From positions 1 through 43,039 of the forward strand of contig JAJONM010000018.1 of NCBI GenBank assembly GCA_021323415.1: a stretch of DNA of 43,039 bases. Reading direction: 5' to 3'. Below are positions 7,036-15,868 of the stretch, in pieces; the first letter of the stretch is position 1, and each line of letters begins with the position of its first letter. The position numbers were made by a program, and so were the translations under genes. The notes under the pieces were generated by a model. It was given only the letters and a program-made list of their open reading frames with translations, was not told where the DNA came from and made no database searches. The stretch comes from Rickettsiaceae bacterium. Its GTDB lineage: Bacteria; Pseudomonadota; Alphaproteobacteria; Rickettsiales; UBA6187.

Positions 7036-7734
7036 TTACAAGAGGTCTTTTGACTCTCCTTTTGATGCTGCCGGAATTCTTACAATCTGGCGTATTACGT
7101 CCAGAGACAGTCCGCTGTTAAACTTGCGGATCGTGTCATAAGTTTTTGCAAGTGTAGGATTGTTTTCTGGATTAGGTATTGAGTCATCTAGCAAAACAAG
7201 TTTGTTATCCTGAAGTATATTGATCTTCTGATTGTGAACATCTAAGCATAACCCAACACTGGCACCTTTGATATTATATTGGTCATGCAGGTTCTTCATT
7301 GAAGTTTGCAAGCAGGCAATTATGACATCAGATTCACTGGCATCTCTTCCCAGTTTATTAAAGCTGCCGTTGATGACAGGGGCAGCCAAGCCTGCCAGTT
7401 CGTTACGGACGGCGTCAATCATTTTGCAATCCTGATGCATTAGTACCACAAAATTATCAAGTTTGTTTAAAACGCGGGTAGTGTTGCCAACGGCTAATTT
7501 TCCCAGTTCGACATTATCAGATATAGCGCCACCGGCATAACGTGCTGTAAAAAAATCCGGGAATAAAACGCTTAGCATTTCGTTTAGGCGTTTATCAATG
7601 CAGGTAACCATAAAGCTTTGGTTGTTAAAATTGCGCCGTGGTGCATAAAGGGCGACAATATTATTTTGTGGTATTGTGGCTGAAATTGCAGATTTTCTGG
7701 CTAGAAGAGAAGTAAATGATCTAATATTGGACAT
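7036..7734 (-). CDS. Beta-carbonic-anhydrase-like protein
   Basis: It carries the two zinc-site motifs of beta-carbonic anhydrases: CIDKR (Cys45, Asp47, Arg49) and HQDC (His100, Cys103), with RYAGGAI where classic enzymes have RxAGN. The expected reaction is CO2 hydration. At 232 aa the C-terminal third (after about residue 150) does not look like a standard enzyme, so it may be a divergent subgroup. AAGGAA precedes the start. It lies between hpd and hmgA on the same strand; why a carbonic-anhydrase fold belongs in a tyrosine cluster is unclear, beyond the CO2 released by hpd. Confidence 0.75.
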   Translation of the reverse strand: MSNIRSFTSLLARKSAISATIPQNNIVALYAPRRNFNNQSFMVTCIDKRLNEMLSVLFPDFFTARYAGGAISDNVELGKLAVGNTTRVLNKLDNFVVLMHQDCKMIDAVRNELAGLAAPVINGSFNKLGRDASESDVIIACLQTSMKNLHDQYNIKGASVGLCLDVHNQKINILQDNKLVLLDDSIPNPENNPTLAKTYDTIRKFNSGLSLDVIRQIVRIPAASKGESKDLL

Positions 7735-7806
7735 GTTATTCCTTACTTAAAAAGAATAACATTTATATAGCTAATGATCCATATGTTGCAAGATTTGAAT
7801 GTTAAG

Positions 7807-7827
7807 ATATTAATTTGAAATTAATAT
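7807..7827. promoter_or_regulatory. Perfect 21-bp AT-rich palindrome (possible operator)
   Basis: ATATTAATTT and AAATTAATAT flank a single central G. It lies 3 bp beyond the hpd stop and 73 bp upstream of the carbonic-anhydrase-like start. It lacks a GC-rich stem, so an operator is more likely than a terminator, but chance is possible in AT-rich sequence. Confidence 0.35.
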
Positions 7828-7830
7828 TAG

Positions 7831-8892
7831 TTACTCTTTTAGCACACCACGCTTTATCTGGTCTGCTTCAATTGATTCAAACAGGGCTTTGAAATTACCT
7901 TCACCGAAGCCTTCATTGCCTTTGCGCTGGATGATCTCAAAAAACACCGGGCCGATTACGGTATCGGTAAATATTTGTAATAGAATGTCTTTTTTGCCTT
8001 TTGTAACTTCACCATCGATTAGTATGGCATCTTTTTTAAGCCTTTCCAAATTCTCGCCGTGGTTCGGGATGCGGGTGTTTACCTGCTCATAATAGGTATC
8101 GGGCGTATCCATGAATTTTACGCCACTTCCACGCATTTCCTCTACGGTTTTGTAGATATTATCTGTGCCAAGGGCGATGTGCTGGATGCCTTCGCCGTTA
8201 TATTCGTGCAGGAATTCCTCGATTTGCGATTTGTCGTCAGTGGATTCATTAATCGGGATACGAATTTTGCCGCATGGGCTGGTCATAGCGCGGCTTAATA
8301 AGCCGGTTAGTTTTCCTTCGATATCGAAATAACGGATTTCTTTGAAATTGAAAAACTTCTCGTAAAACCCTGCCCATTTATTCATGTTGCCGCGCATGAC
8401 GTTGTGCGTCAGGTGGTCGATATAGGTAAGGCCAGCGCCTTTTGGATGTTGGTTGACGCCTTTTTCGGGGATGAAGTCGATGTCATAAATGCTTTTGTCG
8501 CCATACATATCGACCAGATAAATCAGGCTGCCGCCGATGCCGCGGATGGCAGGGATGTTGATTTCCATTGGGCGTGCGTCGCTTTCGTAAGGCTTTGCCC
8601 CGAGTTCGAGTAGTTTTTTATAGGCTTTGGCGGCATCTTTTACGCGGAAAGCCATAGAGTTTACGGATGAATGGTGTTCTTCCTGGAATTTCCAGGCGTG
8701 GCTGTTTGGCTCGGAATTGATGATGAAGTTAATATCACCCTGACGGTAAAGGCGCACGTTCTTTGATTTATGCCGAGCGATTTTGGTGAAGCCCAATTTT
8801 TGGAAAAGCTTTTCCATTTTGCGGTGGTCAGCAGCCGCGAATTCAACGAATTCAAATCCATCTGTACCCATTGGGTTTTGCTTATCGCTCAT
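7831..8892 (-). CDS. hpd: 4-hydroxyphenylpyruvate dioxygenase
   Basis: A non-haem iron enzyme that converts 4-hydroxyphenylpyruvate to homogentisate and CO2. Two vicinal-oxygen-chelate domains are visible. The three iron ligands are His160 (TYIDHLTHNV), His238 (GIQHIAL) and Glu319 (VFFEIIQRKG), and the C-terminal gating region (NEGFGEGNFKALFESIE) is complete. The length of 353 aa is normal. The Shine-Dalgarno is weak. It is the first gene of the minus-strand tyrosine cluster and looks intact, so homogentisate would still be formed even though hmgA is damaged. Confidence 0.96.
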   Translation of the reverse strand: MSDKQNPMGTDGFEFVEFAAADHRKMEKLFQKLGFTKIARHKSKNVRLYRQGDINFIINSEPNSHAWKFQEEHHSSVNSMAFRVKDAAKAYKKLLELGAKPYESDARPMEINIPAIRGIGGSLIYLVDMYGDKSIYDIDFIPEKGVNQHPKGAGLTYIDHLTHNVMRGNMNKWAGFYEKFFNFKEIRYFDIEGKLTGLLSRAMTSPCGKIRIPINESTDDKSQIEEFLHEYNGEGIQHIALGTDNIYKTVEEMRGSGVKFMDTPDTYYEQVNTRIPNHGENLERLKKDAILIDGEVTKGKKDILLQIFTDTVIGPVFFEIIQRKGNEGFGEGNFKALFESIEADQIKRGVLKE

Positions 8893-8989
8893 GGGTTTAC
8901 TTTAACAGGGAATGGGGGGAGTGCAAGATGTTTGTAGAGGGAAGGGTGCAAGTGCAAGTGCTGTTACTTCAAAAGCCTCGAGCCGGACT

Positions 8990-9032
8990 AACCCCGTCCG
9001 TATACTATGTTTCACTCCGCTCAGGGTGACAA
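8990..9032. repeat. CACCCTGAGCGGAGTG-type palindromic repeat reaching into ribD
   Basis: On the minus strand this reads TTGTCACCCTGAGCGGAGTG, a sequence pattern scattered through many bacterial genomes, followed on the ribD-distal side by a CGGAC-N7-GTCCG hairpin. It encodes the last residues of ribD (HCHPERSET), so the gene's 3' end has been replaced or extended by a repeat. Confidence 0.6.
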
Positions 9033-10126
9033 TGTTGTGCACTATACACTTCAACCAAATCCTCACCTAAGGTTCTGGTGTATTTACGGAGCCATTTTTT
9101 AGTATCGGAAAGGCTGCTGATATTAAGATCGGCGATGGCAGGTAAGCCTTCATTGCCCAAAATTATCGGTGCTTTAATCCAGATTAATTCATCTACCAGA
9201 TTATGTTTGATAAAGGATGTTGCCAGCCTGCTGCCGCCTTCTACCAGTAACCGCGTAATTCCACTCTGTGCTAGTTTTTCAAGCATCTGTGCAAGGTTAA
9301 TACTAAAATCGCTGCCACGGTCGCATGTTATGATTTTTACGCCTAGTTGCTCTAATTCCAAATTGTCACTTTGCGCGGTTGTAACAAGCCATAGAGGAAC
9401 CTGGTTTGCAGTTTTAACCAATGCGCCATCGGTTGGTATGCTCTGGCTACCATCTACTATTATGCGTAGCGGGCTTTGGTTTTCAAGACCAGGCAGACGG
9501 CAGGTGAGCTCTGGGTTATCAGATGCTACAGTGCCAGCTCCTACCATTATTGCATCGCATCGAGCGCGGAGCATGTGGGCGTAATCCCGTGCCATTTTGC
9601 CGGTAATCCACTTACTTTCACCTTTGGAGGTGGCGATTTTACCATCCATGCTGGTTGCTAATTTGAGCGTAACATAAGGGCGGTTTTTTATTTGGACGCT
9701 GATAAATCCCGCATTTAGTTCTAAAGCTTCCTGCTCGCATATTCCGGTTATAACTTCAATGCCGGCTTCTTCTAACTGTTTTATGCCATTACCTGCAACT
9801 TTATGGAATGGGTCAGAGGCTGCGATTACAACGGTTTTAACTTTAGCTTTGATTATGGCCTCAGCGCAAGGGCCGGTTTTTCCAGTATGGCTGCATGGTT
9901 CTAAGGTAACATAAGCTGTGGCGCCTTTTGCCAGCTCACCAGCTTTTTCCAAAGCAATAGTTTCAGCATGTGGGCGGCCACCTGGTGCGGTAATACCAGT
10001 TGCTATAATTTGGTTGTCTTTAACGATCAGGCAGGCGACAGAAGGGTTTGGTGCTGTAAGGCCAATGTGCCGGGCGGCTAGGCCTAAAGCGATTTTCATG
10101 AAGTGGGTGTGATTGGGGTTTGTCAT
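9005..10126 (-). CDS. ribD: Bifunctional diaminohydroxyphosphoribosylaminopyrimidine deaminase / reductase
   Basis: Performs the second and third steps of riboflavin synthesis. The N-terminal deaminase domain has the zinc/catalytic set HAE (His53, Glu55) and PCSHTGKTGPC (Cys78, Cys87). The reductase domain begins near residue 150 (RPYVTLKLATSMDGKIATS) and includes the substrate-binding GAGTVASDNPELTCR and LLVEGGSRLA. The length of 373 aa is typical. The final residues, HCHPERSET, are encoded by a dispersed repeat and are unlikely to be native. It follows nrdR after a family B repeat, in an order common in alphaproteobacteria. Confidence 0.95.
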   Translation of the reverse strand: MTNPNHTHFMKIALGLAARHIGLTAPNPSVACLIVKDNQIIATGITAPGGRPHAETIALEKAGELAKGATAYVTLEPCSHTGKTGPCAEAIIKAKVKTVVIAASDPFHKVAGNGIKQLEEAGIEVITGICEQEALELNAGFISVQIKNRPYVTLKLATSMDGKIATSKGESKWITGKMARDYAHMLRARCDAIMVGAGTVASDNPELTCRLPGLENQSPLRIIVDGSQSIPTDGALVKTANQVPLWLVTTAQSDNLELEQLGVKIITCDRGSDFSINLAQMLEKLAQSGITRLLVEGGSRLATSFIKHNLVDELIWIKAPIILGNEGLPAIADLNISSLSDTKKWLRKYTRTLGEDLVEVYSAQHCHPERSET

Positions 10127-10210
10127 AAAATGTTAAGTGTTGGTGTTGAGTGCTAGTGTTGGCAGGAATGGGTATTCATGGTGTTGCTCTCATAAATAAG
10201 TGTGAGCGAT

Positions 10211-10359
10211 TAGCGAACTCTTCATGCCCTCTCCCGTGGGGAGAGGGAGGGGTGAGGGGGCGGAAAGGTAAACAAGAATTCAGGCCTGTATTTTTAGTAA
10301 CCATCTTCGCCCCCTCATCCTAACCTTCTCCCCACGGGAGAAGGGACTATAAGGAATGC
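10211..10359. repeat. CCCTCTCCC-type palindromic repeat (family B), copy 2
   Basis: Begins TAGCGAACTC and ends GGGACTATAAGGAATGC, matching copy 1 nearly base for base in both arms but with a different 40-50 bp centre. It lies between nrdR and ribD and accounts for most of that gap. Confidence 0.85.
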
Positions 10360-10375
10360 TATCGCATACATTTAT

Positions 10376-10834
10376 TTAATCAGCAATTTGCCCAATCTTC
10401 CCTGCAAACTCCTGGAAATCCTTAGCATCTCTGAATTCTTTATATACTGATGCAAAGCGGATATATGCCACCGGATCAAGCTCGGCGATAACTTCCATCA
10501 CTGCCTCACCAATCTGGTCGCTATTAACTTCACTTTCCACCGAGCTTTCCAGCTTGCGGACAATTTTATTTACTGCCATCTCCACCTGTTCAGCGGTAAT
10601 TGGCCTTTTTCTTACTGCTATTTTAAGCGAGCTTGCCAATTTATCACGGTCAAACGGCCTGCGTTTACCATCTTTTTTAACCACAATCAGCTCTTTTAGC
10701 TGCACGCGTTCAAAAGTAGTAAAGCGCGAATCGCACTCAACACAAAACCTACGCCTTCTGATCGAAGTTCCTTCGTCAGAAGGGCGCGAGTCTTTTACTT
10801 GTGTATCTTCATTACCGCAAAAAGGACAATGCAT
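10376..10834 (-). CDS. nrdR: Transcriptional repressor NrdR
   Basis: Nucleotide-sensing repressor of ribonucleotide reductase genes. The N-terminal zinc ribbon has Cys3, Cys6, Cys31 and Cys34 with the RRRRFC basic segment. The ATP-cone domain spans about residues 49-139 ([16 protein letters not shown] through [12 protein letters not shown]). The length of 152 aa is standard. GAGGGTGA precedes the start. The neighbours glyA upstream and ribD downstream are the usual alphaproteobacterial order. Confidence 0.97.
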   Translation of the reverse strand: MHCPFCGNEDTQVKDSRPSDEGTSIRRRRFCVECDSRFTTFERVQLKELIVVKKDGKRRPFDRDKLASSLKIAVRKRPITAEQVEMAVNKIVRKLESSVESEVNSDQIGEAVMEVIAELDPVAYIRFASVYKEFRDAKDFQEFAGKIGQIAD

Positions 10835-10857
10835 AGTGTCACCCTCAAAAAATTATT

Positions 10858-10917
10858 TAGTGTAAAGTGTAAGTGTGAAGTGTAAGGAAAATATTCCTAC
10901 ACTTTACACTTACACTA
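10858..10917. repeat. Word-iterated hairpin (AGTGTAA) between glyA and nrdR
   Basis: A left arm built of AGTGTAA-like words (TAGTGTAAAGTGTAAGTGTG...) pairs with the right arm TTCCTACACTTTACACTTAC ACTA around a short AT centre. It fills the gap between two co-directional genes. It could act as an attenuator or terminator on either strand. Confidence 0.65.
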
Positions 10918-10926
10918 GACACCTCC

Positions 10927-12249
10927 TTACCCTATAGTCTTATAAATAGGGAATTTAGCACATAATTCTTCTACCTGCTTACGCACTTTTTGCTCAGCGG
11001 CAGAGTTATCTTCCTTATTATTAGCCAAACCGTCTAATACGTCACCGATCAGGTTACCGATCTTTTCAAATTCAGCAACGCCGAAGCCGCGCGTAGTTCC
11101 AGCTGGAGTACCAAGACGCACGCCTGAAGTTACAAATGGGCTAGCCGGGTCAAACGGGATAGCGTTTTTATTGCATGTTAAGCCAGCACGTTCCAGTGAT
11201 TCCTCAGTTTCTTTACCAGTTACGCCTTTTGGACGTAAGTCTACTAATACTACATGGCTATCCGTGCCACCACTTACAATATCCACACCACGGTTTATTA
11301 GCACTTTTGCCAGCGCCTGCGCGTTAGTGATAACGTCTTTACCATATTTCTTAAATTCAGGAGTCAAACATTCCTTAAGCGCAACTGCTTTACCAGCAAT
11401 CACATGCACTAATGGCCCACCTTGTAGCCCCGGGAATATCGATGAATTAATCGCCGCAGCCAAAGTAACATCCTTACCAGCCGGAGTTTTCCTTACCACC
11501 ATATCGCCAAATTTCGATACGATCATACCACCACGTGGGCCACGAAGCGTCTTATGGGTAGTGGTAGTTACCACATGCGCGTGTGGCAGCGGGCTAGGGT
11601 ATGTGCCGGCAGCAACAAGGCCAGCCACGTGCGCCATATCAACCATTAAATATGCGCCAACAGAATCAGCAATCTTGCGGAAACGTGCCCAGTCAATAAC
11701 TCTAGGATACGCCGAACAACCAGCGATAACAAGCTTTGGTTTGTGTTCTTTTGCAAGGCGCTCAACTTCATCATAATCAATCAAGGCATCAGATTCACGC
11801 ACACCATACTGCACGGAATTAAACCATTTACCTGACATGTTTGGAGCTGCGCCGTGTGTCAAATGCCCACCAGATGCCAGTGAAAGCCCAAGTATTGTAT
11901 CACCAGGTTGGATAAGTGCTAAGAAAACACCCTGATTAGCCTGCGAACCAGAGTTCGGCTGAACGTTAGCATAAGTACAATCAAAAACTTCACATGCACG
12001 GTCGATGGCTAATTGTTCTACAACATCAGCAAATTCGCAGCCGCCATAGTATCTTTTTCCTGGGTAGCCTTCTGCGTATTTGTTAGTAAGAACAGTACCC
12101 TGCGCCTGTAGAACCGAACGGCTGGTAATATTTTCCGAAGCAATCAGTTCAATCTGGTTTTGCTGGCGGCCTAATTCGCCTTCAATTGCCTTAAAAATTT
12201 CACTATCAGTTTGGCTTAATTGACCTTCAAAGAATGTAAAGTTTGACAT
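10927..12249 (-). CDS. glyA: Serine hydroxymethyltransferase
   Basis: PLP enzyme interconverting serine and glycine and supplying one-carbon units to tetrahydrofolate. The PLP lysine is Lys233 in [16 protein letters not shown]. Other family blocks present are [24 protein letters not shown] and [14 protein letters not shown]. The length of 440 aa is slightly longer than the usual 415-430. AAGGA sits before the start. rpiB is upstream on the same strand. Confidence 0.98.
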   Translation of the reverse strand: MSNFTFFEGQLSQTDSEIFKAIEGELGRQQNQIELIASENITSRSVLQAQGTVLTNKYAEGYPGKRYYGGCEFADVVEQLAIDRACEVFDCTYANVQPNSGSQANQGVFLALIQPGDTILGLSLASGGHLTHGAAPNMSGKWFNSVQYGVRESDALIDYDEVERLAKEHKPKLVIAGCSAYPRVIDWARFRKIADSVGAYLMVDMAHVAGLVAAGTYPSPLPHAHVVTTTTHKTLRGPRGGMIVSKFGDMVVRKTPAGKDVTLAAAINSSIFPGLQGGPLVHVIAGKAVALKECLTPEFKKYGKDVITNAQALAKVLINRGVDIVSGGTDSHVVLVDLRPKGVTGKETEESLERAGLTCNKNAIPFDPASPFVTSGVRLGTPAGTTRGFGVAEFEKIGNLIGDVLDGLANNKEDNSAAEQKVRKQVEELCAKFPIYKTIG

Positions 12250-12261
12250 GTTTAGTTCCTT

Positions 12262-12338
12262 TTAGTGTTAAGTGTAAGTGTAAAGTGCAAGTATAGTAAG
12301 GCTTTTCCTTACACTTTACACTTTACACTTAACACTAT
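12262..12338. repeat. Word-iterated hairpin (AGTGTAA / TTACACT) between rpiB and glyA
   Basis: The left arm TTAGTGTTAAGTGTAAGTGT AAAGTGCAAG pairs with the right arm CTTTACACTTAACACTATAA across a CTTTT loop. It overlaps the rpiB stop codon and ends 13 bp before the glyA start. It is the same word family as 10858-10917 but a separate construction. Confidence 0.65.
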
Positions 12339-12763
12339 AATTTCTCTACTCTTCCCTGATGCCTGCCACCTTCAAACTCTGTGTTTAAAAACACCTTCAG
12401 GCATTCTTTCGCTGTTTTTTCATCTACCACACGGGCACCGAGTGCTAGCACATTTGCATCATTATGCTGCCTGGCAAGTTTTGCGATGTCAGCATTATGG
12501 CAAAGAGCCGCTCTTATTTTTGGGTTGCGATTGGCGGCAATGCTAATACCCACACCGCTACCACAAATTACAACCCCAAATTTTGTTTCGCCGGAAGCTA
12601 CACTGTTGGCTACCATATAGCCATAATCAGGATAATCAACTGAATCAGTACTGTTTGTTCCAAAATCAGTAACTTTATAGCCAAGGCTATCAGCTTCCTG
12701 CTTTAAAATTTCTTTTAAAGCAAAACCAGCGTGGTCAGAAGCTATTGCGATGGGTTGTATCAT
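12335..12763 (-). CDS. rpiB: Ribose-5-phosphate isomerase B
   Basis: Interconverts ribose 5-phosphate and ribulose 5-phosphate in the pentose phosphate pathway. Family motifs include IASDHAGFALK (residues 7-17), the catalytic VVICGSGVGISIAANR block with Cys67, and RAALCHNADIAKLARQHNDAN with His100. The length of 142 aa is normal. The Shine-Dalgarno is poor. It heads the minus-strand run rpiB-glyA-nrdR-ribD. Confidence 0.96.
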   Translation of the reverse strand: MIQPIAIASDHAGFALKEILKQEADSLGYKVTDFGTNSTDSVDYPDYGYMVANSVASGETKFGVVICGSGVGISIAANRNPKIRAALCHNADIAKLARQHNDANVLALGARVVDEKTAKECLKVFLNTEFEGGRHQGRVEKL

Positions 12764-12954
12764 AAAGTAACTATATCTTGTAAATTTGTGACAGAAAATA
12801 GCAAAAAACTATTTTTTTACAATAGCTAATATAAAAAACCTTGTAAGTTAATTTACTATACTAAGCTCGCAACTGTAGATTACATTTTTATGATGACAAT
12901 ATACAAAAATTGGTGTACTGGTTAGTTTAGGGAATACAAAAATTGAGGAAAAAC

Positions 12955-13131
12955 ATGCATCTAGTGCATACAGTTAATAAGCCTGCTAAGCATACAGTTG
13001 CAACTGTAGAGAGAGCAGAGGTAGTAGGCGAAGTTCAGCTGAATCTCGCAAAGCAGCAAGATAAAAGTTGGTTAGAAAGAATTGCTAACCAAAATATAGT
13101 CCGTGGGAATAATTCACCTTCCAGAGATTAA
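12955..13131 (+). CDS. Small hypothetical protein, 58 aa
   Basis: ATG 12955 follows GAGGA (12945-12949) at good spacing; the in-frame TTG at 12943 is less likely. The product is polar and basic with a possible amphipathic stretch (VQLNLAKQQDKSWLERIANQ). No family recognised. It is divergent from rpiB, with an AT-rich gap carrying room for promoters in both directions. Confidence 0.45.
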   Translation: MHLVHTVNKPAKHTVATVERAEVVGEVQLNLAKQQDKSWLERIANQNIVRGNNSPSRD

Positions 13132-13214
13132 TAAATAATCCATATATATTAATAGTTGAATTTATAAATAGTATTTGCTATTATAAATTTACTGCACTTT
13201 AAGCGTAAGTTTAA

Positions 13215-13508
13215 ATGAAAAGCATTCCAAGAAGTTTAATAGATGATAATACTTACTGCGTGAACCTTGTTGTATACAAGAACACAGAAGGTAAACGCGA
13301 GTTTGTCTATATGGCCGTCCGCCAGGATAATATGCCACGCTTCCAGCAAGCATTAAGAGCGGGTAATTTTGATGCGGAAGATTATGGCATTGTTCTTGAA
13401 AGCGGCAGTGACGAACCTGCTGATTACGTCAAAAATAAAATGAAAATCCTTTATAAATGTAATCACGAAAAAGCTATCAATGCGGCTGAATATAAGTCAA
13501 TTCAGTAA
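13215..13508 (+). CDS. Hypothetical protein, 97 aa
   Basis: A soluble-looking protein starting MKSIPRSLIDDNTYCVNLVV with a hydrophobic strand, then YMAVRQDNMPRFQQALRAGNFDAEDYGIVLESGS, which reads like an alpha/beta fold. It ends in a lysine-rich segment (NKMKILYKCNHEKAIN). I do not recognise the family. An AT-rich imperfect hairpin (13159-13189) lies just upstream. Sequence complexity and codon pattern look like a real gene. Confidence 0.6.
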   Translation: MKSIPRSLIDDNTYCVNLVVYKNTEGKREFVYMAVRQDNMPRFQQALRAGNFDAEDYGIVLESGSDEPADYVKNKMKILYKCNHEKAINAAEYKSIQ

Positions 13509-13717
13509 TGGCTAGTGTCTCAATATGGAATTTCGTTACTAGCTACACATCCCCAAATCCCTTAAGTTTTTTTGTAAAAAGAAGTTAATGGGATTATTCG
13601 TGGTCTTGCAGTAACGATTGGTTATTGCCCTTGATACACACAATAATTTGCACATAAGTTTGAAAAGTTGTAGAACGCTTTCCAGGGCGAGAGTTTTTTA
13701 ATTTAAGGAGTCATATT

Positions 13718-14071
13718 ATGAATGCTATGCCAGGATGTCCCAAATGCAACTCTTCCAATATTTATGAATATTCAGGGCTTTATACATGTCCGGACTGTGG
13801 CCACGAATGGCCAGCCGGGCAGGATGCCGCCCCAATTGATGAAGGTGGTATTTTCATTGTTCGTGATGCTAACGGCGTTGAATTGAAAGATGGGGATACA
13901 GTAATGGTAATAAAAGATCTGAAAGTCAAAGGTTCATCATCTCCCCTTAAATCCGGAACGAAAGTCAAAAACATTCGCCTGGTGGATAGCGACCATAATA
14001 TTGATTGTACAATTCCAGGTATTGGAGCAATGGGGTTAAAATCAGAGTTTGTTAAGAAAATAACAGGATAA
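13718..14071 (+). CDS. yjdM: YjdM/PhnA-type zinc-ribbon protein
   Basis: 117 aa with an N-terminal zinc ribbon ([25 protein letters not shown], Cys pairs at about residues 7/10 and 24/27) followed by the family's C-terminal SH3-like domain ([23 protein letters not shown], then VKNIRLVD and a closing [11 protein letters not shown]). It was once called PhnA after the phn locus, but its role in phosphonate use was not upheld and its function is uncertain. AAGGAG precedes the start. ATG 13724 is an alternative start. Confidence 0.9.
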   Translation: MNAMPGCPKCNSSNIYEYSGLYTCPDCGHEWPAGQDAAPIDEGGIFIVRDANGVELKDGDTVMVIKDLKVKGSSSPLKSGTKVKNIRLVDSDHNIDCTIPGIGAMGLKSEFVKKITG

Positions 14072-14093
14072 GGAATATAAAAGATAAGGTAAT

Positions 14094-14200
14094 TATAGTC
14101 GTTCAACTTTAATTTTATCCATCGTTGATCATCGGCTCATGTAGGTTTTGCTACACATCGCCTCGATCGCCTTGAGTAAAAATAAATTTGAACGACTATA
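14094..14200. repeat. Palindromic repeat family C with 13-bp terminal inverted repeats
   Basis: TATAGTCGTTCAA (14094-14106) and TTGAACGACTATA (14188-14200) bound a 107-bp stretch holding ATCGGCTCATGTAGGTTT (14131-14148) and a small ATGTAG/CTACACAT hairpin. The same 18-bp core recurs at 25344-25361. It lies between yjdM and tRNA-Leu. The rest of this gap (14201-14365) shows nothing I recognise. Confidence 0.7.
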
Positions 14201-14365
14201 TATGTTGTTTGGAAAGGAGTAAGATTACGCTTTTCCAAGATTCTGGCCAAAGTTTATCAAGTTATTAATTTGACCCTAACACCCTAATGCCAAATCATTG
14301 CCATAATAGTCTTTGACTTTCCCTTACAGTTATTATATTCCCTTCCAACCCATTCTTTAAAGAAT

Positions 14366-14452
14366 GCCTCTGTGGCGGAACTGGTAGACGCGATAGACTC
14401 AAAATCTATTATCCTTACGGGTGTAGGAGTTCGATTCTCCTCGGAGGCACCA
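14366..14452 (+). tRNA. tRNA-Leu (anticodon CAA)
   Basis: 87 nt with acceptor stem GCCTCTG / CGGAGGC, a D-arm (TGGCGGAACTGGTAGACG), an anticodon arm ATAGA-CTCAAAA-TCTAT giving CAA, a long variable arm (TATCCTTACGGGTGTA region) as expected of a class II tRNA, TTCGATTC in the T loop, and encoded CCA at 14450-14452. It reads UUG codons. Its 3' end serves as the attachment site of the adjacent integrated element and remains intact. Confidence 0.97.
14437..14452. other. Attachment site attL (tRNA-Leu 3' end)
   Basis: CTCCTCGGAGGCACCA at the T-arm/acceptor end of tRNA-Leu, directly followed by the integrase region. P4-type integrases typically recombine within tRNA 3' ends and restore the gene, as seen here. 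The right-hand counterpart at 24308-24321 matches except for one missing G. Confidence 0.65.
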
Positions 14453-14556
14453 CTTACTCTTCTTTTATCTTCCATTAACATCCACAAAACCGTTGACTTA
14501 CCTTAGTATTTGGCAATATCATTGTCCAGTACTTTCCACTATCTATCACCACTATC

Positions 14557-14587
14557 TACCACCACGAGGTGGTATTTTTGGTGGTAT
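14557..14587. promoter_or_regulatory. Left arm-type integrase binding sites
   Basis: TACCACC-ACGA-GGTGGTA is a perfect 7-bp inverted repeat (14557-14574), and GGTGGTATTTTTGGTGGTAT (14568-14587) holds two direct GGTGGTAT words 12 bp apart. The second block recurs with one change near the other end. Such paired repeats beside int are typical of arm sites recognised by the integrase N-terminal domain. They lie just before the int start and could also regulate it. Confidence 0.6.
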
Positions 14588-14605
14588 CAATTAGAGGGCT
14601 TTAGG

Positions 14606-15841
14606 ATGAAGTTGACAGATATACTATGTAAGAACGCCAAATACGACTCTAACGAATTACCAAACGGTAAGAAGCATAAGCTTATGGATGGCGGTGGTTT
14701 ATTCCTTCATGTTAAGCCAAAAGGCAAATACTGGCACTTTAAATATCGCTTTAACCAAAAGCAGAAGCTCCTTTCTTTCGGCGTTTATCCAGAAGTTTCC
14801 TTAAAAGATGCTAGAGAGAAACGTGAGAATGCAAGGAAAATATTGGCAGAAGGCCAAGACCCTAGCGCAGTTAAGCAAGAAGAAAAGCAACAGGCCATAG
14901 CTAAGATAGAAAACAGTTTTGAAGCCATAGCCAAAGAATGGCACACGAATAATATAAATCGCTGGGAAGCAGAAAACGGTGTGCGTATCTGGCGCCGGTT
15001 GGAAAACAATATTATCCCTACTCTTGGCAAAAAGCCCATCAATGAAATAAAACCATCTCAAATACTGGCTGCAATAAGGATAATGGAGCAACGGGGCGCA
15101 ACTTATCTTTCAAGAAAAACCGTACAAACCTGCTCTTCCGTATTCCGCTATGCGATTGCATCCGGCAAAGCTGATTATAATCCAGCCGCCGATTTAAAAG
15201 AAGCCCTTAAACCGCACAAAGTTAAAAGCTATCCATCTATTGAAGAAAAAGAACTGCCAAATTTTTTAAAGAAGCTGGCGGAAATTCCAGCGGAAGCAAC
15301 TAATAAAATGGCGGTGCGCTTACTATTGCTTACTTTCTTGCGGCAGGGTGAGCTTAGAAAATGTAAGTGGGAATTTATTGATTTTGACACCAAAGAAATG
15401 AAAGTACCACCAGAAATTATGAAAATGAGGCATGAACACGTAGTACCACTTGCGCCGCAAACTATAGTACTTTTGAAAGAGATTCAGAAAATTAATGGAT
15501 GGAGCCCGTACATATTCCCATCACAGCACAGACGAGTACACCCATATATTAGTGAAAATACCATAAACAACATCATTCACAAAATGGGGTATAAGGATGA
15601 AATGGTGGCACATGGCGCAAGGTCACTGGCTAGCACTATCCTTAATGAGCATGGCTTTAAAGATGACGTGATTGAAAAGCAGCTTGCGCATAAAGATACC
15701 AACCAAATCCGCGCTATCTATAACCGTGCCGAATACCTGCCGGAACGCCATGCAATGATGGGCTGGTGGGGTAGCTATCTGGAACGTGCGGAAAATGACG
15801 GTGGTAATGTGATTGATGGAAAATTTGGTAAAGCCGGTTGA
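14606..15841 (+). CDS. int: Tyrosine-type site-specific integrase (P4 integrase family, DUF4102 arm domain)
   Basis: From ATG 14606 the protein has 411 aa. The N-terminal arm-binding domain has the family signature LMDGGGLFLHVKPKGKYWHF (27-44). The core-binding region follows from about residue 105. The catalytic domain carries Arg246 (LRQGEL), His336 and Arg339 (HGARSLAST), His362 and the nucleophile Tyr372 (IYNRAEYLPE). All expected catalytic residues are present, so it looks active. The frame is open upstream to 14510, but those codons overlap the arm sites and family homology begins at MKLTDILCKN. It catalyses insertion into and excision from the neighbouring tRNA-Leu. Confidence 0.95.
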   Translation: MKLTDILCKNAKYDSNELPNGKKHKLMDGGGLFLHVKPKGKYWHFKYRFNQKQKLLSFGVYPEVSLKDAREKRENARKILAEGQDPSAVKQEEKQQAIAKIENSFEAIAKEWHTNNINRWEAENGVRIWRRLENNIIPTLGKKPINEIKPSQILAAIRIMEQRGATYLSRKTVQTCSSVFRYAIASGKADYNPAADLKEALKPHKVKSYPSIEEKELPNFLKKLAEIPAEATNKMAVRLLLLTFLRQGELRKCKWEFIDFDTKEMKVPPEIMKMRHEHVVPLAPQTIVLLKEIQKINGWSPYIFPSQHRRVHPYISENTINNIIHKMGYKDEMVAHGARSLASTILNEHGFKDDVIEKQLAHKDTNQIRAIYNRAEYLPERHAMMGWWGSYLERAENDGGNVIDGKFGKAG

Positions 15842-15868
15842 TTCTCGGTGTATAGTACCTATATGAAT

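Noticed and set aside
12764..12954. Promoters in the divergent rpiB / 58-aa ORF gap
   Set aside because: The gap is AT-rich with many -10-like hexamers but no hexamer pair good enough to place a promoter.
13509..13717. Riboswitch or small RNA upstream of yjdM
   Set aside because: Only a weak GGCTAGT/ACTAGCT pairing is visible, with no known riboswitch pattern.
14284..14487. 67-aa minus-strand ORF over tRNA-Leu
   Set aside because: It is antisense to a complete tRNA gene and has no family resemblance.
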